From Lachnospiraceae bacterium (GTDB lineage Bacteria; Bacillota; Clostridia; Lachnospirales; Lachnospiraceae): DNA of 64,000 nt. The position numbers and the translations under genes were made by a program. The DNA is taken from positions 113,756-177,755 of the forward strand of contig JAKSHY010000004.1 of assembly GCA_024399135.1 (NCBI GenBank), written 5' to 3'. Shown here one piece after another: positions 46,254 through 55,173 of this stretch. The notes under the pieces are model-generated. The model was given only the letters and a program-made list of their open reading frames with translations. It ran no database searches and was not told the DNA's origin. Positions within the stretch are counted from its first letter, which is position 1. The number at the start of each line of letters is the position of its first letter.

Positions 46254-48035
46254 TTAATATTCTACGCTGATAACCTTATTCTGGTTTTCGTAGTCTTCTC
46301 TAATTTTAAATTCCCAAATGGTATTATTCTTATCATCCTCTTCTATTTTCGAAAAGCCAAATACCTTGAATAATTCTTTGACCATACCATTTTTCTGCGT
46401 AGGATAATAATAACCCTTGATGGTACTAATGCCCTTATCCTTACACTTCTTAACAAGGCCATCCATCATCGCCTGTTCCATATCTCTTTTTAAAACTCTG
46501 CAGCTCATTATCCAAAGATCTACATGACAGACATCTTCTATAATATGTCCAATCACCACAGAAACTACACCATTATCACCAAATCTGTCTTCCAGTTTTC
46601 CATACAAAGTAATATACTCATCACTTGCAGCAACTTCTTCAATTTCTGCCTGTGTATATCTTTTAGTAGTAACATTAAACTGATTAGACTTATTGGTAAG
46701 CTGCGCAATTCTCGCCATATATACTGGTTCGAAGGCTTTAATAGTACCTTTCATTTCAAGAGACAAAAGATACTCATTATAATCACTAAAGCTGGCTTCA
46801 AGCGCCTGTCTTTTAGCATTTTCAACATACATTTCGTTTCTCTTGGCATCATCCTCCGAGATAGTTGTAACCTCGAAAAAGCCTGAACGATCTATATTCT
46901 TAATATACTCCTGAACCTGACCTATATTAGGTGCACATACACCTGGAAGCTGTTCTGTTACAATATGCCTCTCAGCCGGATTATCGTCGATGAACACAAG
47001 ACTCTCCGGAAGGAGATTAAGTGCATTAGCAATATTAACGAAGTTGCGATCCTTAGGATCCCAGTTGGCTTCTATCTTAATAAAATCCTCTTCTTTGAAT
47101 ACGCTGTCTGGGTGATTAATACCTGCTATTGCATTCTCGTAATCATTCTTAGAATCAATATTCAAAATTATTCCAAGCTGCTGATGTGACTTAATATAAT
47201 TCTGAAATTCAGAATATACCTGACCTTCTGATTCTTCCGGACCAAGTACAATGTTATCTACACCATCATCTCCAATGACTCCACCCCATAGGGTATTATC
47301 TAAATCAAGAACAAATCCTTTTTTATTCTTTCCAAAAATCGACTTAATAATATTGGCAACATTAAAACTAAGATATGGAATTGCAGGAACCGACAGAGCA
47401 TATTTGTACATATGGTAATAAAATGTGTCAGCCCATTCCTTTAATCCATAATCCGCGGAGATATAATTAATATCACAAATATAAAAGTTATCATGACTTT
47501 GGGCATATTCATAAAACTTCATGTTAAGTCTTGTAAGAAAATTTACTGCGCCATGAATATCAGATGCGTCCTTATTACCTAAAAGTCTGTAAAAAGGCAT
47601 CTCAAAATTGTTCTGAATCAAAGGACAATGATATACCTCGTGAAGTCTCTCCCACATTCCGGAAAACTTAGAATATTCTGCCTCTATAAGTGCATCAATT
47701 GCCTCTTTTGTATCCTTAAGAATTGGGTATGTGGTGATATTCCTGTTAGTTGTATGAATATAAATAATATCTGGAGAAAATTCTTCAAGCTCCTTATTAG
47801 GAAACATCGCATCCTGATAATACTGATTATATTCAGACTCATAAAAAGAAGGCTTGATTCCATAATTTAATAAAAAAAGCTCTAAAATAAGTTTAATATC
47901 GTTGGTTGTAGAACCACCAAGAATCGCTATTTTTTTCTCGATAAAGGATTTATTACTTTCTAATAACTCTCTTTTAATTTTCTTTTTCTTCGAAATTATA
48001 TAATTCGAATCAAAAGGATATTCCAAACACTGCAT
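46254..48035 (-). CDS. HAD-IIIC (FkbH-like) protein
   Basis: A 593-residue protein. Residues about 30-230 are an SGNH-like domain with IAILGGSTTNDIK. A HAD-IIIC domain follows with FVLDLDNTLWGGVIGDDG (nucleophile Asp) and LVFIDDNPAERHIV, and the last 150 residues are GNAT-like (NKSNQFNVTTKRYT). FkbH proteins load a glyceryl unit from 1,3-bisphosphoglycerate onto a carrier protein in polyketide and surface-glycan pathways. No polyketide synthase is near; the only carrier protein in the window is at 18.5 kb. It has AAAGGAAG before the ATG. Confidence 0.85.
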   Translation of the reverse strand: MQCLEYPFDSNYIISKKKKIKRELLESNKSFIEKKIAILGGSTTNDIKLILELFLLNYGIKPSFYESEYNQYYQDAMFPNKELEEFSPDIIYIHTTNRNITTYPILKDTKEAIDALIEAEYSKFSGMWERLHEVYHCPLIQNNFEMPFYRLLGNKDASDIHGAVNFLTRLNMKFYEYAQSHDNFYICDINYISADYGLKEWADTFYYHMYKYALSVPAIPYLSFNVANIIKSIFGKNKKGFVLDLDNTLWGGVIGDDGVDNIVLGPEESEGQVYSEFQNYIKSHQQLGIILNIDSKNDYENAIAGINHPDSVFKEEDFIKIEANWDPKDRNFVNIANALNLLPESLVFIDDNPAERHIVTEQLPGVCAPNIGQVQEYIKNIDRSGFFEVTTISEDDAKRNEMYVENAKRQALEASFSDYNEYLLSLEMKGTIKAFEPVYMARIAQLTNKSNQFNVTTKRYTQAEIEEVAASDEYITLYGKLEDRFGDNGVVSVVIGHIIEDVCHVDLWIMSCRVLKRDMEQAMMDGLVKKCKDKGISTIKGYYYPTQKNGMVKELFKVFGFSKIEEDDKNNTIWEFKIREDYENQNKVISVEY

Positions 48036-48063
48036 ATTCTCTTCCTTTCACATCAGAAATCTT

Positions 48064-48531
48064 CTACAGGATTACTTCCATTCCATACTTTTGGATTTTA
48101 AAACCGCAGTTATTATAAAACGCCTGCGCACTGTCATTCTTATCCCATACGTTTAACGTAATGTTATAGCATCCCTCATCCTTGGCGAACTGCTTTACGT
48201 ATTCATATAATCCTGTTGCTATATGATTTCCACGGTATTTTTCATCTATACATATGTCATCAATGTAGAGTGTAACTATATCTGGAAAATTATTATCCTC
48301 TATATGTGACTGGAAAACACAAAATGCATATCCTAACACCATATCATTCTCATCTGTAGATACGAATATAGGCTTACTGTCATCCTTAATTATCTCAATC
48401 AATTCTTCTTTAGTATATTTAGTCTTATCCATCAAAAATAAATCAGGTCTGTTGACACTATGAACATTATTAACCTGTACCAAAAGCTCTAATATTTTTG
48501 ATGCATCCTTTTCCATCGCTTTTCTTATCAT
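48064..48531 (-). CDS. GNAT-family N-acetyltransferase
   Basis: A 155-residue acetyltransferase. The acetyl-CoA loop is in DEKYRGNHIATGLYEYVKQF, preceded by the strand IVTLYIDDICI, and the C-terminal NVWDKNDSAQAFYNNCGFKI is typical. The substrate is unknown. The ATG at 48531 is chosen because GGAGGA lies 7-8 bases upstream; an upstream TTG overlaps that site. It lies 28 bases upstream of the FkbH-like gene on the same strand. Confidence 0.88.
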   Translation of the reverse strand: MIRKAMEKDASKILELLVQVNNVHSVNRPDLFLMDKTKYTKEELIEIIKDDSKPIFVSTDENDMVLGYAFCVFQSHIEDNNFPDIVTLYIDDICIDEKYRGNHIATGLYEYVKQFAKDEGCYNITLNVWDKNDSAQAFYNNCGFKIQKYGMEVIL

Positions 48532-48590
48532 GGTTAAATCCTCCAAGAATCATTTTAACCAACAATTAATGAAAAGTCATCTTTTAACCC

Positions 48591-49502
48591 TTATTTTCTT
48601 TTATATGTTTTGCTGTATAAAGCCATCATAACCAGTGCACTGATAACAAAAATTGCAATTATATAAAAAGTCATATTCTGATTCGAAAATTTGTTATCAA
48701 ATACTGTCAGATTAAATGTGAAAGCATCCTTAATACCATCAGCGAATGCTCCGTTATCAAGACCACCTATTGAATCATTAATATGATCCAAAACACCTCC
48801 CATAACCGCGGTTCTCATAAGAGCCGTTACATGTGTTGCTGGGAAAAGGCTGCATACTGTCTGAATGTTTTTAGAGAAATTAGATAATGGCATATATGCT
48901 CCAATAACAAAACCAGAAGCTGCAGACAACATACCAAAAAATGCACCGCTTGCTGATGTCGTTTTAAAGAACATCATAAGAATCATAAATAATGCAGTTG
49001 ATGATAATGAACCTAAAATAACTATTCCATAAGCCATCATGGCTAATTCCAATGTGAGATATACGCTTCCATTCATGCTTAGCATACCTATACCTATTGT
49101 CAGAATAAAGCCTGTGATGATAATTGAAGAAATCGTTGCTGACAAAAAATAAGCGAATATTATCTGCCATCTTTTCATTGGTGTTGCGCAGATATCGTAA
49201 TCTATTTTTTTCTCCTTATCATTTACTATAGTTGAAAGACAGTTAAAAGGTACCGTAATCATTGCCGATCCCAATACACCTGTTAATAAGATGCAGCTTA
49301 CTAACGTATCAATGTCCTTTGAATCAACCAGACTTTCAAGCCCTATTAGAAAATCATTAATTGAATCAACAAAGGTAGATTTGATAAATAATAAATATAA
49401 TACAAATACTATAATAGATGTTAATAACGAAAATATAACTGCCTGAATATCCTTAAAATATATAAGTAAATTTCTTTTGATTAAACCCATGAATCCTTTC
49501 AT
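48591..49502 (-). CDS. ABC-2 type transporter permease
   Basis: A 303-residue membrane protein with about six helices, including a large first extracytoplasmic loop, fitting the ABC-2 exporter permease fold. Its start overlaps the stop of the ATP-binding gene (ATGA), and AAGGAG lies in front. Together they make a simple drug or lipid exporter of the DrrAB type. The substrate is unknown. Confidence 0.88.
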   Translation of the reverse strand: MKGFMGLIKRNLLIYFKDIQAVIFSLLTSIIVFVLYLLFIKSTFVDSINDFLIGLESLVDSKDIDTLVSCILLTGVLGSAMITVPFNCLSTIVNDKEKKIDYDICATPMKRWQIIFAYFLSATISSIIITGFILTIGIGMLSMNGSVYLTLELAMMAYGIVILGSLSSTALFMILMMFFKTTSASGAFFGMLSAASGFVIGAYMPLSNFSKNIQTVCSLFPATHVTALMRTAVMGGVLDHINDSIGGLDNGAFADGIKDAFTFNLTVFDNKFSNQNMTFYIIAIFVISALVMMALYSKTYKRK

Positions 49503-50404
49503 TATGAAAGCTCCTTTCCTGTGAGATTTAAAAATACATCATCCATACTTCCCTTAATCACTTCATAATCTGTAACTGTATCTTTGTTAGAATACAAAAA
49601 TTCAGTAACACTGCCATTAATAGGAATAATATAATGATCAACATCATACTCGAAACTGTCTGTTAGTTCTTTAATAACTTTTTCGCAATTTTCACTCTTT
49701 TGGACATACCACACGAGTCTTGAGGATGCATATTTTGACTTAAGAAACGCCGGTGTTCCCTGACTTATGATTTCACCCTTGTCAAGAACTACTACATGAT
49801 CTGCCTCTTTCGTCTCTTCCATATAATGTGTAGTTAAAAATATAGTCATTTTCTTTTCATGTCTAAGATAATTGATGTAATCCCATACGAGCTTTCTCGA
49901 TTTAGGATCAAGCCCCGTTGTTGGTTCATCCAGAAACAATATTTTAGGATTGTTAAGGAGTGCTCTCATAATATCCACACGTCTTCTCTGACCACCAGAC
50001 AGCTTTTCATATTTTCTGTTCCAAATATCCTTCATTTCAAAATGCTCTTCAAAGGATAAAAGCTTTTTTTCTATTTCCTTTTTACTTAATCCGTAATAGC
50101 TTCCTCTGGTCATAAGATTTTGTTTAACAGTAAGCTTTCCATCAAGAACTGAATTCTGAAAAACAATTCCTATACTGCTTCTTATTTCATCATCTTCTTT
50201 TCCAAGCTCATAGCCACATATCTTTGCTTCACCTGATGTCTTTTGAAGAATCGTACATAGCATATTGATCGTTGTTGACTTACCAGCACCGTTTTCACCT
50301 AAGAATGCAAATAGTTCACCCTCCTCAACAGAAAATGAAATTCCTTTTACTGCCAGATTATCCTGATATTTCTTTTTTAAATCCTTAACTTCTATCGCTT
50401 TCAT
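49502..50404 (-). CDS. ABC transporter ATP-binding protein
   Basis: A 300-residue ABC ATPase of the ABC-2 export (DrrA-like) group. Walker A is GENGAGKST, the signature is LSGGQRRRVD, Walker B is ILFLDEPTTGLDP and the switch His is in FLTTHYMEE. The extra 70 residues after the core are usual for the group. It follows DUF3021 after a terminator, so it is probably a separate unit; AAAGGA precedes the ATG. Confidence 0.94.
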   Translation of the reverse strand: MKAIEVKDLKKKYQDNLAVKGISFSVEEGELFAFLGENGAGKSTTINMLCTILQKTSGEAKICGYELGKEDDEIRSSIGIVFQNSVLDGKLTVKQNLMTRGSYYGLSKKEIEKKLLSFEEHFEMKDIWNRKYEKLSGGQRRRVDIMRALLNNPKILFLDEPTTGLDPKSRKLVWDYINYLRHEKKMTIFLTTHYMEETKEADHVVVLDKGEIISQGTPAFLKSKYASSRLVWYVQKSENCEKVIKELTDSFEYDVDHYIIPINGSVTEFLYSNKDTVTDYEVIKGSMDDVFLNLTGKELS

Positions 50405-50471
50405 CTTAATCCTTTCATCTTACTTTTCTTATTTATTTCCCACATGACAAATATATTCGTTTTCTTTACAT

Positions 50472-50498
50472 AAAAAAATAGCAACTCGACTAAGTTGC
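50472..50498 (-). terminator. Terminator after the MATE-LytTR-DUF3021 operon
   Basis: GCAACT and AGTTGC form a stem with a six-base loop, followed on the minus strand by TATTTTTTTA. A second copy of GCAACTT occurs about 12 bases upstream and could form an alternative stem. Confidence 0.75.
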
Positions 50499-50531
50499 AA
50501 AAACTTAATACCAAGTTGCCATTTTTATTAC

Positions 50532-50960
50532 TTATTCTTCATCTCTAATTTCATTAAGAGCACTATTTATTTCATTTTCGTCCTTTTTTGAGAGCCATGA
50601 TTGAGACACCCATACGAAAACGTATACTAAAAGGAATGAGCACGAAAGAAATATAAAACCATCTATTTCTTTGTACCAGTTAAAAATATATCCAAAGCCA
50701 ATGACCATAACATATAGTAGCGATGCATGAATAATGATCCTTACCATGAAATTCGACGAATTACTACTGTCACTATTAAATAGTATCAGTGAAGGAAATG
50801 CACAACATATTCCTGTTAGCAAAATTGAAAGCGGATGATACCATCTTAATGCAATATCATCACCCAAAAGATGGTAAACCGTTGCTTCTATTGACATACA
50901 GATAACGATTCCTACTGAAATCAGAATTGCCTGTTCAAATAATATCTTTATCTTTTTCAT
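50532..50960 (-). CDS. DUF3021 membrane protein
   Basis: A 142-residue protein with four predicted membrane helices, matching DUF3021, a family nearly always encoded next to a LytTR regulator. Its ATG directly abuts the LytTR stop codon, so the two are translationally coupled. It probably senses a membrane signal and restrains or activates the regulator; this role is inferred from conserved pairing. It ends with a clear terminator. Confidence 0.85.
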   Translation of the reverse strand: MKKIKILFEQAILISVGIVICMSIEATVYHLLGDDIALRWYHPLSILLTGICCAFPSLILFNSDSSNSSNFMVRIIIHASLLYVMVIGFGYIFNWYKEIDGFIFLSCSFLLVYVFVWVSQSWLSKKDENEINSALNEIRDEE

Positions 50961-51395
50961 TTATATATCCAGTCTTTCCTTTATTGCTTTTACATAGCTT
51001 CTTGATATTACTACTTTTTCGTCATTTAATAAGGTAGCAAATAGTCTTCCACCTATTTCTGAGCGTACATTTTTTATTTTTCTTAAATTAATTATCATTG
51101 CTTTAGAGCACCTACAGTAAAGGTTACCCAGCATTTCGTCTAATTCATATAACCGGTATTTTGTTTCATAACAACCATCCTTGGTATATATATAAGTTTT
51201 CTTGTCTACCGACTCTATGTAATATATTGAAGAGGTCTTACATAGCATAGTATTCCCATTTTCCAGTACAGGTATACTTTTTTGACCATTTTCCAAAAGA
51301 TCCACTGCATTTTTAACACTGTCAGTAAGTTCTGTCGCCTTAATTACAGCCTCTTCCTTTTCTTTACTATCAACAATCTCTACTACTACCTTCAT
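50961..51395 (-). CDS. LytTR-domain transcriptional regulator
   Basis: A 144-residue regulator lacking a receiver domain. Residues about 45-142 form the LytTR DNA-binding domain (SIYYIESVDKKTYIYTKDG, LGNLYCRCSKAMIINLRKI, VVISRSYVKAIKERL). Such stand-alone LytTR proteins paired with DUF3021 often control neighbouring exporters. It lies 9 bases after the MATE gene and abuts DUF3021, so all three are one operon. The nearby ABC exporter is a candidate target. Confidence 0.88.
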   Translation of the reverse strand: MKVVVEIVDSKEKEEAVIKATELTDSVKNAVDLLENGQKSIPVLENGNTMLCKTSSIYYIESVDKKTYIYTKDGCYETKYRLYELDEMLGNLYCRCSKAMIINLRKIKNVRSEIGGRLFATLLNDEKVVISRSYVKAIKERLDI

Positions 51396-51404
51396 ATTCT
51401 AAAA

Positions 51405-52781
51405 CTAGGCTCCTAATTCTGCCTCATCTCTTGTGATATTTTTCATCCACTTATATTTTTTAAAGTGAATAAATATAAATGGCATTTTCTCTATCTCATC
51501 AAGTGTCATAACAAAGTATACCCATATAGGTGGAAGCTTTAATACATATGCTGCTATAACCATCAGAGGAATAGCAACAGTCCACATCATTATTATGTCC
51601 ATGATGAAACCATATTTCGTATCTCCACCGCCTCTAAAGCATCCACAGATAAGACATGTATTGATTCCTTCACCTATCATTCTGTATGTTGTCATATACA
51701 TCATAGTTCCTAAAAGAGCTACAGCATTTTCTGTAAGTTTATCAGAGTAAAAATCCATAATTACTGGTCTGAGCGCCACAATAATAATGCATCCCGCTGT
51801 GGCAACATATGCCGTCAGTCTGACTAATTTTGCAGCATAGTGTTTAGTTTCTTCAATAAGATTAGCACCAAGTGTCTGTCCAATTACTATAGTAGTTGCA
51901 TTAGCAAATCCTCTTTCAGCGATGGCACCAATATCCACAACCATAATTGCCACTGCATTAGCTGCAACAATATCATCACCCATATGCCCTAAAATAATCG
52001 CGAACACCGTTGTGGCAAGGCTCCATACCAAGTCATTTCCTATTGAAGGAAGACATATTTTGACGAAATCTTTCGTAAGAATACCTGCACTCTTGAATAT
52101 ATATTTAATTCTGAACTTAACCTCACAATTAACAGAATAAATTATACACAAAATAACCTCTGTAACTCTGGCTATTACTGTTCCTAAAGCCACACCAAAT
52201 ACTCCAAGTTTAGGAAGGCCGAACAATCCAAAAATGAACGCTGCATTAAGTACAATATTAACGCATAACGAAACCACCGCGACCACTGATGGGAACATTA
52301 CCTTACCAACACTTCTAAGAGCACTTAAATATACCTGCGAAATTGCCATGAACAGGAATGACAAAGACATTATTTTAAGATACTGGGCACCTATCGAAAT
52401 AGTTTCAGGGCTGTCCGTCAGCATAGTCATTATTGCTTCCGGGAAAATGAAAGAAACTACTGTGAAAAGAATCGAGAATATAATAGATACTCTTGCAGCA
52501 AGTCCTATTACTCTTTCAATAGTTTTACTATCCTTCTTACCCCAATACTGTGCACACAATACTGAGGTTGCTGTTGCCATACCAAAAAAGACACACTGTA
52601 GAACGAATGTATACTGGTTAGCCAATGAAGATGCTGCCATAGCATTCTGTCCAACATATCCAAGCATTATGGTATCTGCCGTATTAACAAGTGTATTAAT
52701 AAGATTCTGTATCATAAGAGGTAGGGCAAGCCTTAATGTCCACTTATATAATTCTTTCGTAGAAAGCATCTTGTGATCCAT
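51405..52781 (-). CDS. MATE-family efflux transporter
   Basis: A 458-residue polytopic protein with twelve predicted helices in two related halves. The family start is visible in LALPLMIQNLINTLVNTADTIMLGYVG, and the second-half equivalent is near residue 235-260. It exports drugs or metabolites using an ion gradient. GGAG precedes the ATG. It is the first gene of the MATE-LytTR-DUF3021 operon, which may be auto-controlled. Confidence 0.92.
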   Translation of the reverse strand: MDHKMLSTKELYKWTLRLALPLMIQNLINTLVNTADTIMLGYVGQNAMAASSLANQYTFVLQCVFFGMATATSVLCAQYWGKKDSKTIERVIGLAARVSIIFSILFTVVSFIFPEAIMTMLTDSPETISIGAQYLKIMSLSFLFMAISQVYLSALRSVGKVMFPSVVAVVSLCVNIVLNAAFIFGLFGLPKLGVFGVALGTVIARVTEVILCIIYSVNCEVKFRIKYIFKSAGILTKDFVKICLPSIGNDLVWSLATTVFAIILGHMGDDIVAANAVAIMVVDIGAIAERGFANATTIVIGQTLGANLIEETKHYAAKLVRLTAYVATAGCIIIVALRPVIMDFYSDKLTENAVALLGTMMYMTTYRMIGEGINTCLICGCFRGGGDTKYGFIMDIIMMWTVAIPLMVIAAYVLKLPPIWVYFVMTLDEIEKMPFIFIHFKKYKWMKNITRDEAELGA

Positions 52782-52989
52782 TTTTTACTCCAGTTTATGA
52801 TTTAATTCATTTGATTCTAGCTATATATTTGTATCAAAATAACTGAGTGTTTATTATAACACTTAATCATATACAGGATAAATGATTTTTAACGCATTCA
52901 GTTATTTGACATACCTTTTATTATCATTTAGAATTTCGCTATCAATCAATTCCCTATATGTTTATACTTGAATTTTGGTAATAGTATTT

Positions 52990-53889
52990 ATGAGTAAGAA
53001 AGCCTTTTTTCATCTACCCGGATTATTCGAATTTCATAAATTATATAGCCTGTTTCTTCCTTTATTCTATGAACATCATGAATATTTTTATGACTGGTGC
53101 GAAATTGGATCAATATATGGTTCACCGAAGGACTGTCTATGGGGTGGCGGCAGAGTAGAGCTTGGAGATGCTGATGTTAATGATGTATTAGCACTTTTAA
53201 AAAAGTACAAAGTATCTCCACGTTTTACTTTCAGCAATTCGCTACTAACAAAGGAGCATTTATCTGACAAATCATGCAATTTTCTATGTAAAATTTTCAA
53301 TCAAGAAGCATCTTTGTCAACTGGCATAATAATTCATTCTGATTTGCTCCTAAATTATTTAAAAGCTGAATTTACTAATTTTTACTTTATATCATCAACA
53401 ACAAAGGTATTAACGAATTTTGAAGAGTTTCTAAAAGAGTTAGACCGTGAAGAATTCAAATACATTGTTCCAGATTTTAGATTAAATAAAGAATTCAAAA
53501 AATTAGATGCATTATCTGATAAGCGAAAGGACAAGGTAGAATTTCTTTTAAATGAATGTTGCTTTTACGGATGTAGTGATCGTAAAAAGTGCTATGAAGA
53601 GGTTAGTCGAAAAAACCTTGGCATTTTCGAAGGAGAATATATTTGTACAGCACCTTATATCGGAGAAGGATACAGTTTTTCAAGAGCAATGGAAAATCCT
53701 GGTTTCATAAGTGTCAATGATATTATGGAGAAATATCTTCCAATGGGATTCTCTAATTTCAAAATAGAAGGACGAGGACTTGGAAGCGCCCTCGTCTTAG
53801 AATTCCTGCTATATTATATGGTTAAACCCCAATATCATATTCATGTTAGGGAAAAAATATATCTTGATAACATGCTGGATTTATTTTAG
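52990..53889 (+). CDS. U32-peptidase-like protein with conserved cysteines, function uncertain
   Basis: A 299-residue soluble protein. The pattern of conserved IGSIYGSPKDC, a GGGRVELG strand, a Cys cluster NECCFYGCSDRKKC, CTAPYIGEGY and the late FKIEGRGLGSALV resembles U32-family TIM-barrel proteins (YegQ/UbiU/UbiV), in which four Cys bind an iron-sulfur cluster. No catalytic assignment is possible. The start is the ATG at 52990; an in-frame TTG at 52975 also exists. It converges with the PurA-like gene and has no operon partner. Confidence 0.5.
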   Translation: MSKKAFFHLPGLFEFHKLYSLFLPLFYEHHEYFYDWCEIGSIYGSPKDCLWGGGRVELGDADVNDVLALLKKYKVSPRFTFSNSLLTKEHLSDKSCNFLCKIFNQEASLSTGIIIHSDLLLNYLKAEFTNFYFISSTTKVLTNFEEFLKELDREEFKYIVPDFRLNKEFKKLDALSDKRKDKVEFLLNECCFYGCSDRKKCYEEVSRKNLGIFEGEYICTAPYIGEGYSFSRAMENPGFISVNDIMEKYLPMGFSNFKIEGRGLGSALVLEFLLYYMVKPQYHIHVREKIYLDNMLDLF

Positions 53890-53910
53890 CTACGATATTT
53901 GGGAATTACC

Positions 53911-55146
53911 CTATATCTTTGTCATATTCATGCGATTATCAGAGTAATAAAAAACATCAAACCTGGCGCTTAATATTCTCACTAGTTCTTCAAAGGAAAT
54001 ATTTTGGTCAGAAAAATATATTAATCCTTCTGTTTCATCTAAATGTGTTACAGCTAAAGATGGTTTGATTTCTCTTCCATCCAGTAACTCTTCGTTATAA
54101 AGAATATCCTTTAAAACAGGTTCTATAAACTCCTCTATGCTCTCATGATACGCATAACGAATATGCCCCTGCCATTCATTAGGTTCATTAGTTAAATCAA
54201 CTTGAATGTTCGGAAATTCTTCTTTCTTAAACTCCCCTGGCAATGGACCTGCGCCATGTCTTGTTACATAGGGACGAGTTACATAGATTGCTTCATTTAA
54301 TTCAAGATTTCTTTTAGCTAAAAATTTGAGAGGTTCACTAAGCCCCGTTTTAGAGGATGTAAGGTGAGGAGCATTTTTAAGGTAATCACAATCAAGCAAA
54401 AGCCCCTGTCCTGTTTCGAAAATAATACCATCATAGCTTTTGAGCCAGTCTGTATCTGCGTCAACAATTCGCAATAAATCTATATTCTTCGATATTATCT
54501 CGGCGAAATTAGTTAGAACATTTTCATCATTAAGCATTTCGAAATATGGGTTTGTATTATCAATTTCCAGTTTCTTGATTCGAAACGTCGTATATATCTG
54601 ACGCAATTTTTTAAGTAAATCAAAAATTTCTCTATGAGATTTTCCCATAATATCACAGAGACGTATCGCATATCCTGCACTATTTCTCTGGACACATTCA
54701 TCAATTCCCATTCCACAGCTTCCGTGTCTCTTATCCCCTCTTTTCGTTTCAAGAGCCATATTGATAAGAACATCATCTATAGTAGTTATAGTCACATTTT
54801 TTTCTGCAAAAATTTTGGGTAAAAATCCGAATAGTTTTTCAAAATCTTCTACTTCCTTCGATAATTGAAATAAATCCGGATGGTAAGATTCTGAGAACAA
54901 TGTGTCAGCACCATACTCAGCCCCGCTTCCAATTTGATGATGAATAAAGCGTTTTCCTTCTTTTTCATCTTCAACAGTATGACCTGCCTGAGCTCCGCCA
55001 TTATGCTTAATTATTAAAGGATGTGCATAAAAAGAACAGAGGCTCGCCGTAACAAGCCCCTTTCCTTCGTCACCGTAATTTTTTCCTATCACGGCGATAA
55101 TTCTTCTTTTTTCCCTGCATTCTTTCATATTCATATATTTTCGCAT
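53911..55146 (-). CDS. Divergent adenylosuccinate-synthetase (PurA)-like enzyme
   Basis: A 411-residue PurA-superfamily protein. The catalytic P-loop region reads GKNYGDEGKG with Asp26 in the place of the catalytic Asp. The phosphate-handling His56 is in GGAQAGHTV, the IMP-region equivalent is GSCGMGIDEC, and ETGQGLLLD and RHGAGPLPGE follow. The guanine-recognition motif is THLD (367-370), where TKLD is usual. The loop that binds L-aspartate in PurA (TTG-R-x-RR-x-GW) is absent, replaced by NEWQGHIRYAYHE, and the C-terminus stops 41 residues after THLD instead of about 90-100. GTP-driven activation of a nucleotide-like oxo group is plausible, but with another amine. It is the third gene of an operon with a vWA protein and a zinc-ribbon pseudokinase. 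Its ribosome binding site is weak. Confidence 0.75.
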   Translation of the reverse strand: MRKYMNMKECREKRRIIAVIGKNYGDEGKGLVTASLCSFYAHPLIIKHNGGAQAGHTVEDEKEGKRFIHHQIGSGAEYGADTLFSESYHPDLFQLSKEVEDFEKLFGFLPKIFAEKNVTITTIDDVLINMALETKRGDKRHGSCGMGIDECVQRNSAGYAIRLCDIMGKSHREIFDLLKKLRQIYTTFRIKKLEIDNTNPYFEMLNDENVLTNFAEIISKNIDLLRIVDADTDWLKSYDGIIFETGQGLLLDCDYLKNAPHLTSSKTGLSEPLKFLAKRNLELNEAIYVTRPYVTRHGAGPLPGEFKKEEFPNIQVDLTNEPNEWQGHIRYAYHESIEEFIEPVLKDILYNEELLDGREIKPSLAVTHLDETEGLIYFSDQNISFEELVRILSARFDVFYYSDNRMNMTKI

Positions 55147-55173
55147 TATATAATCAGGGTTCTTATTCTAAAA

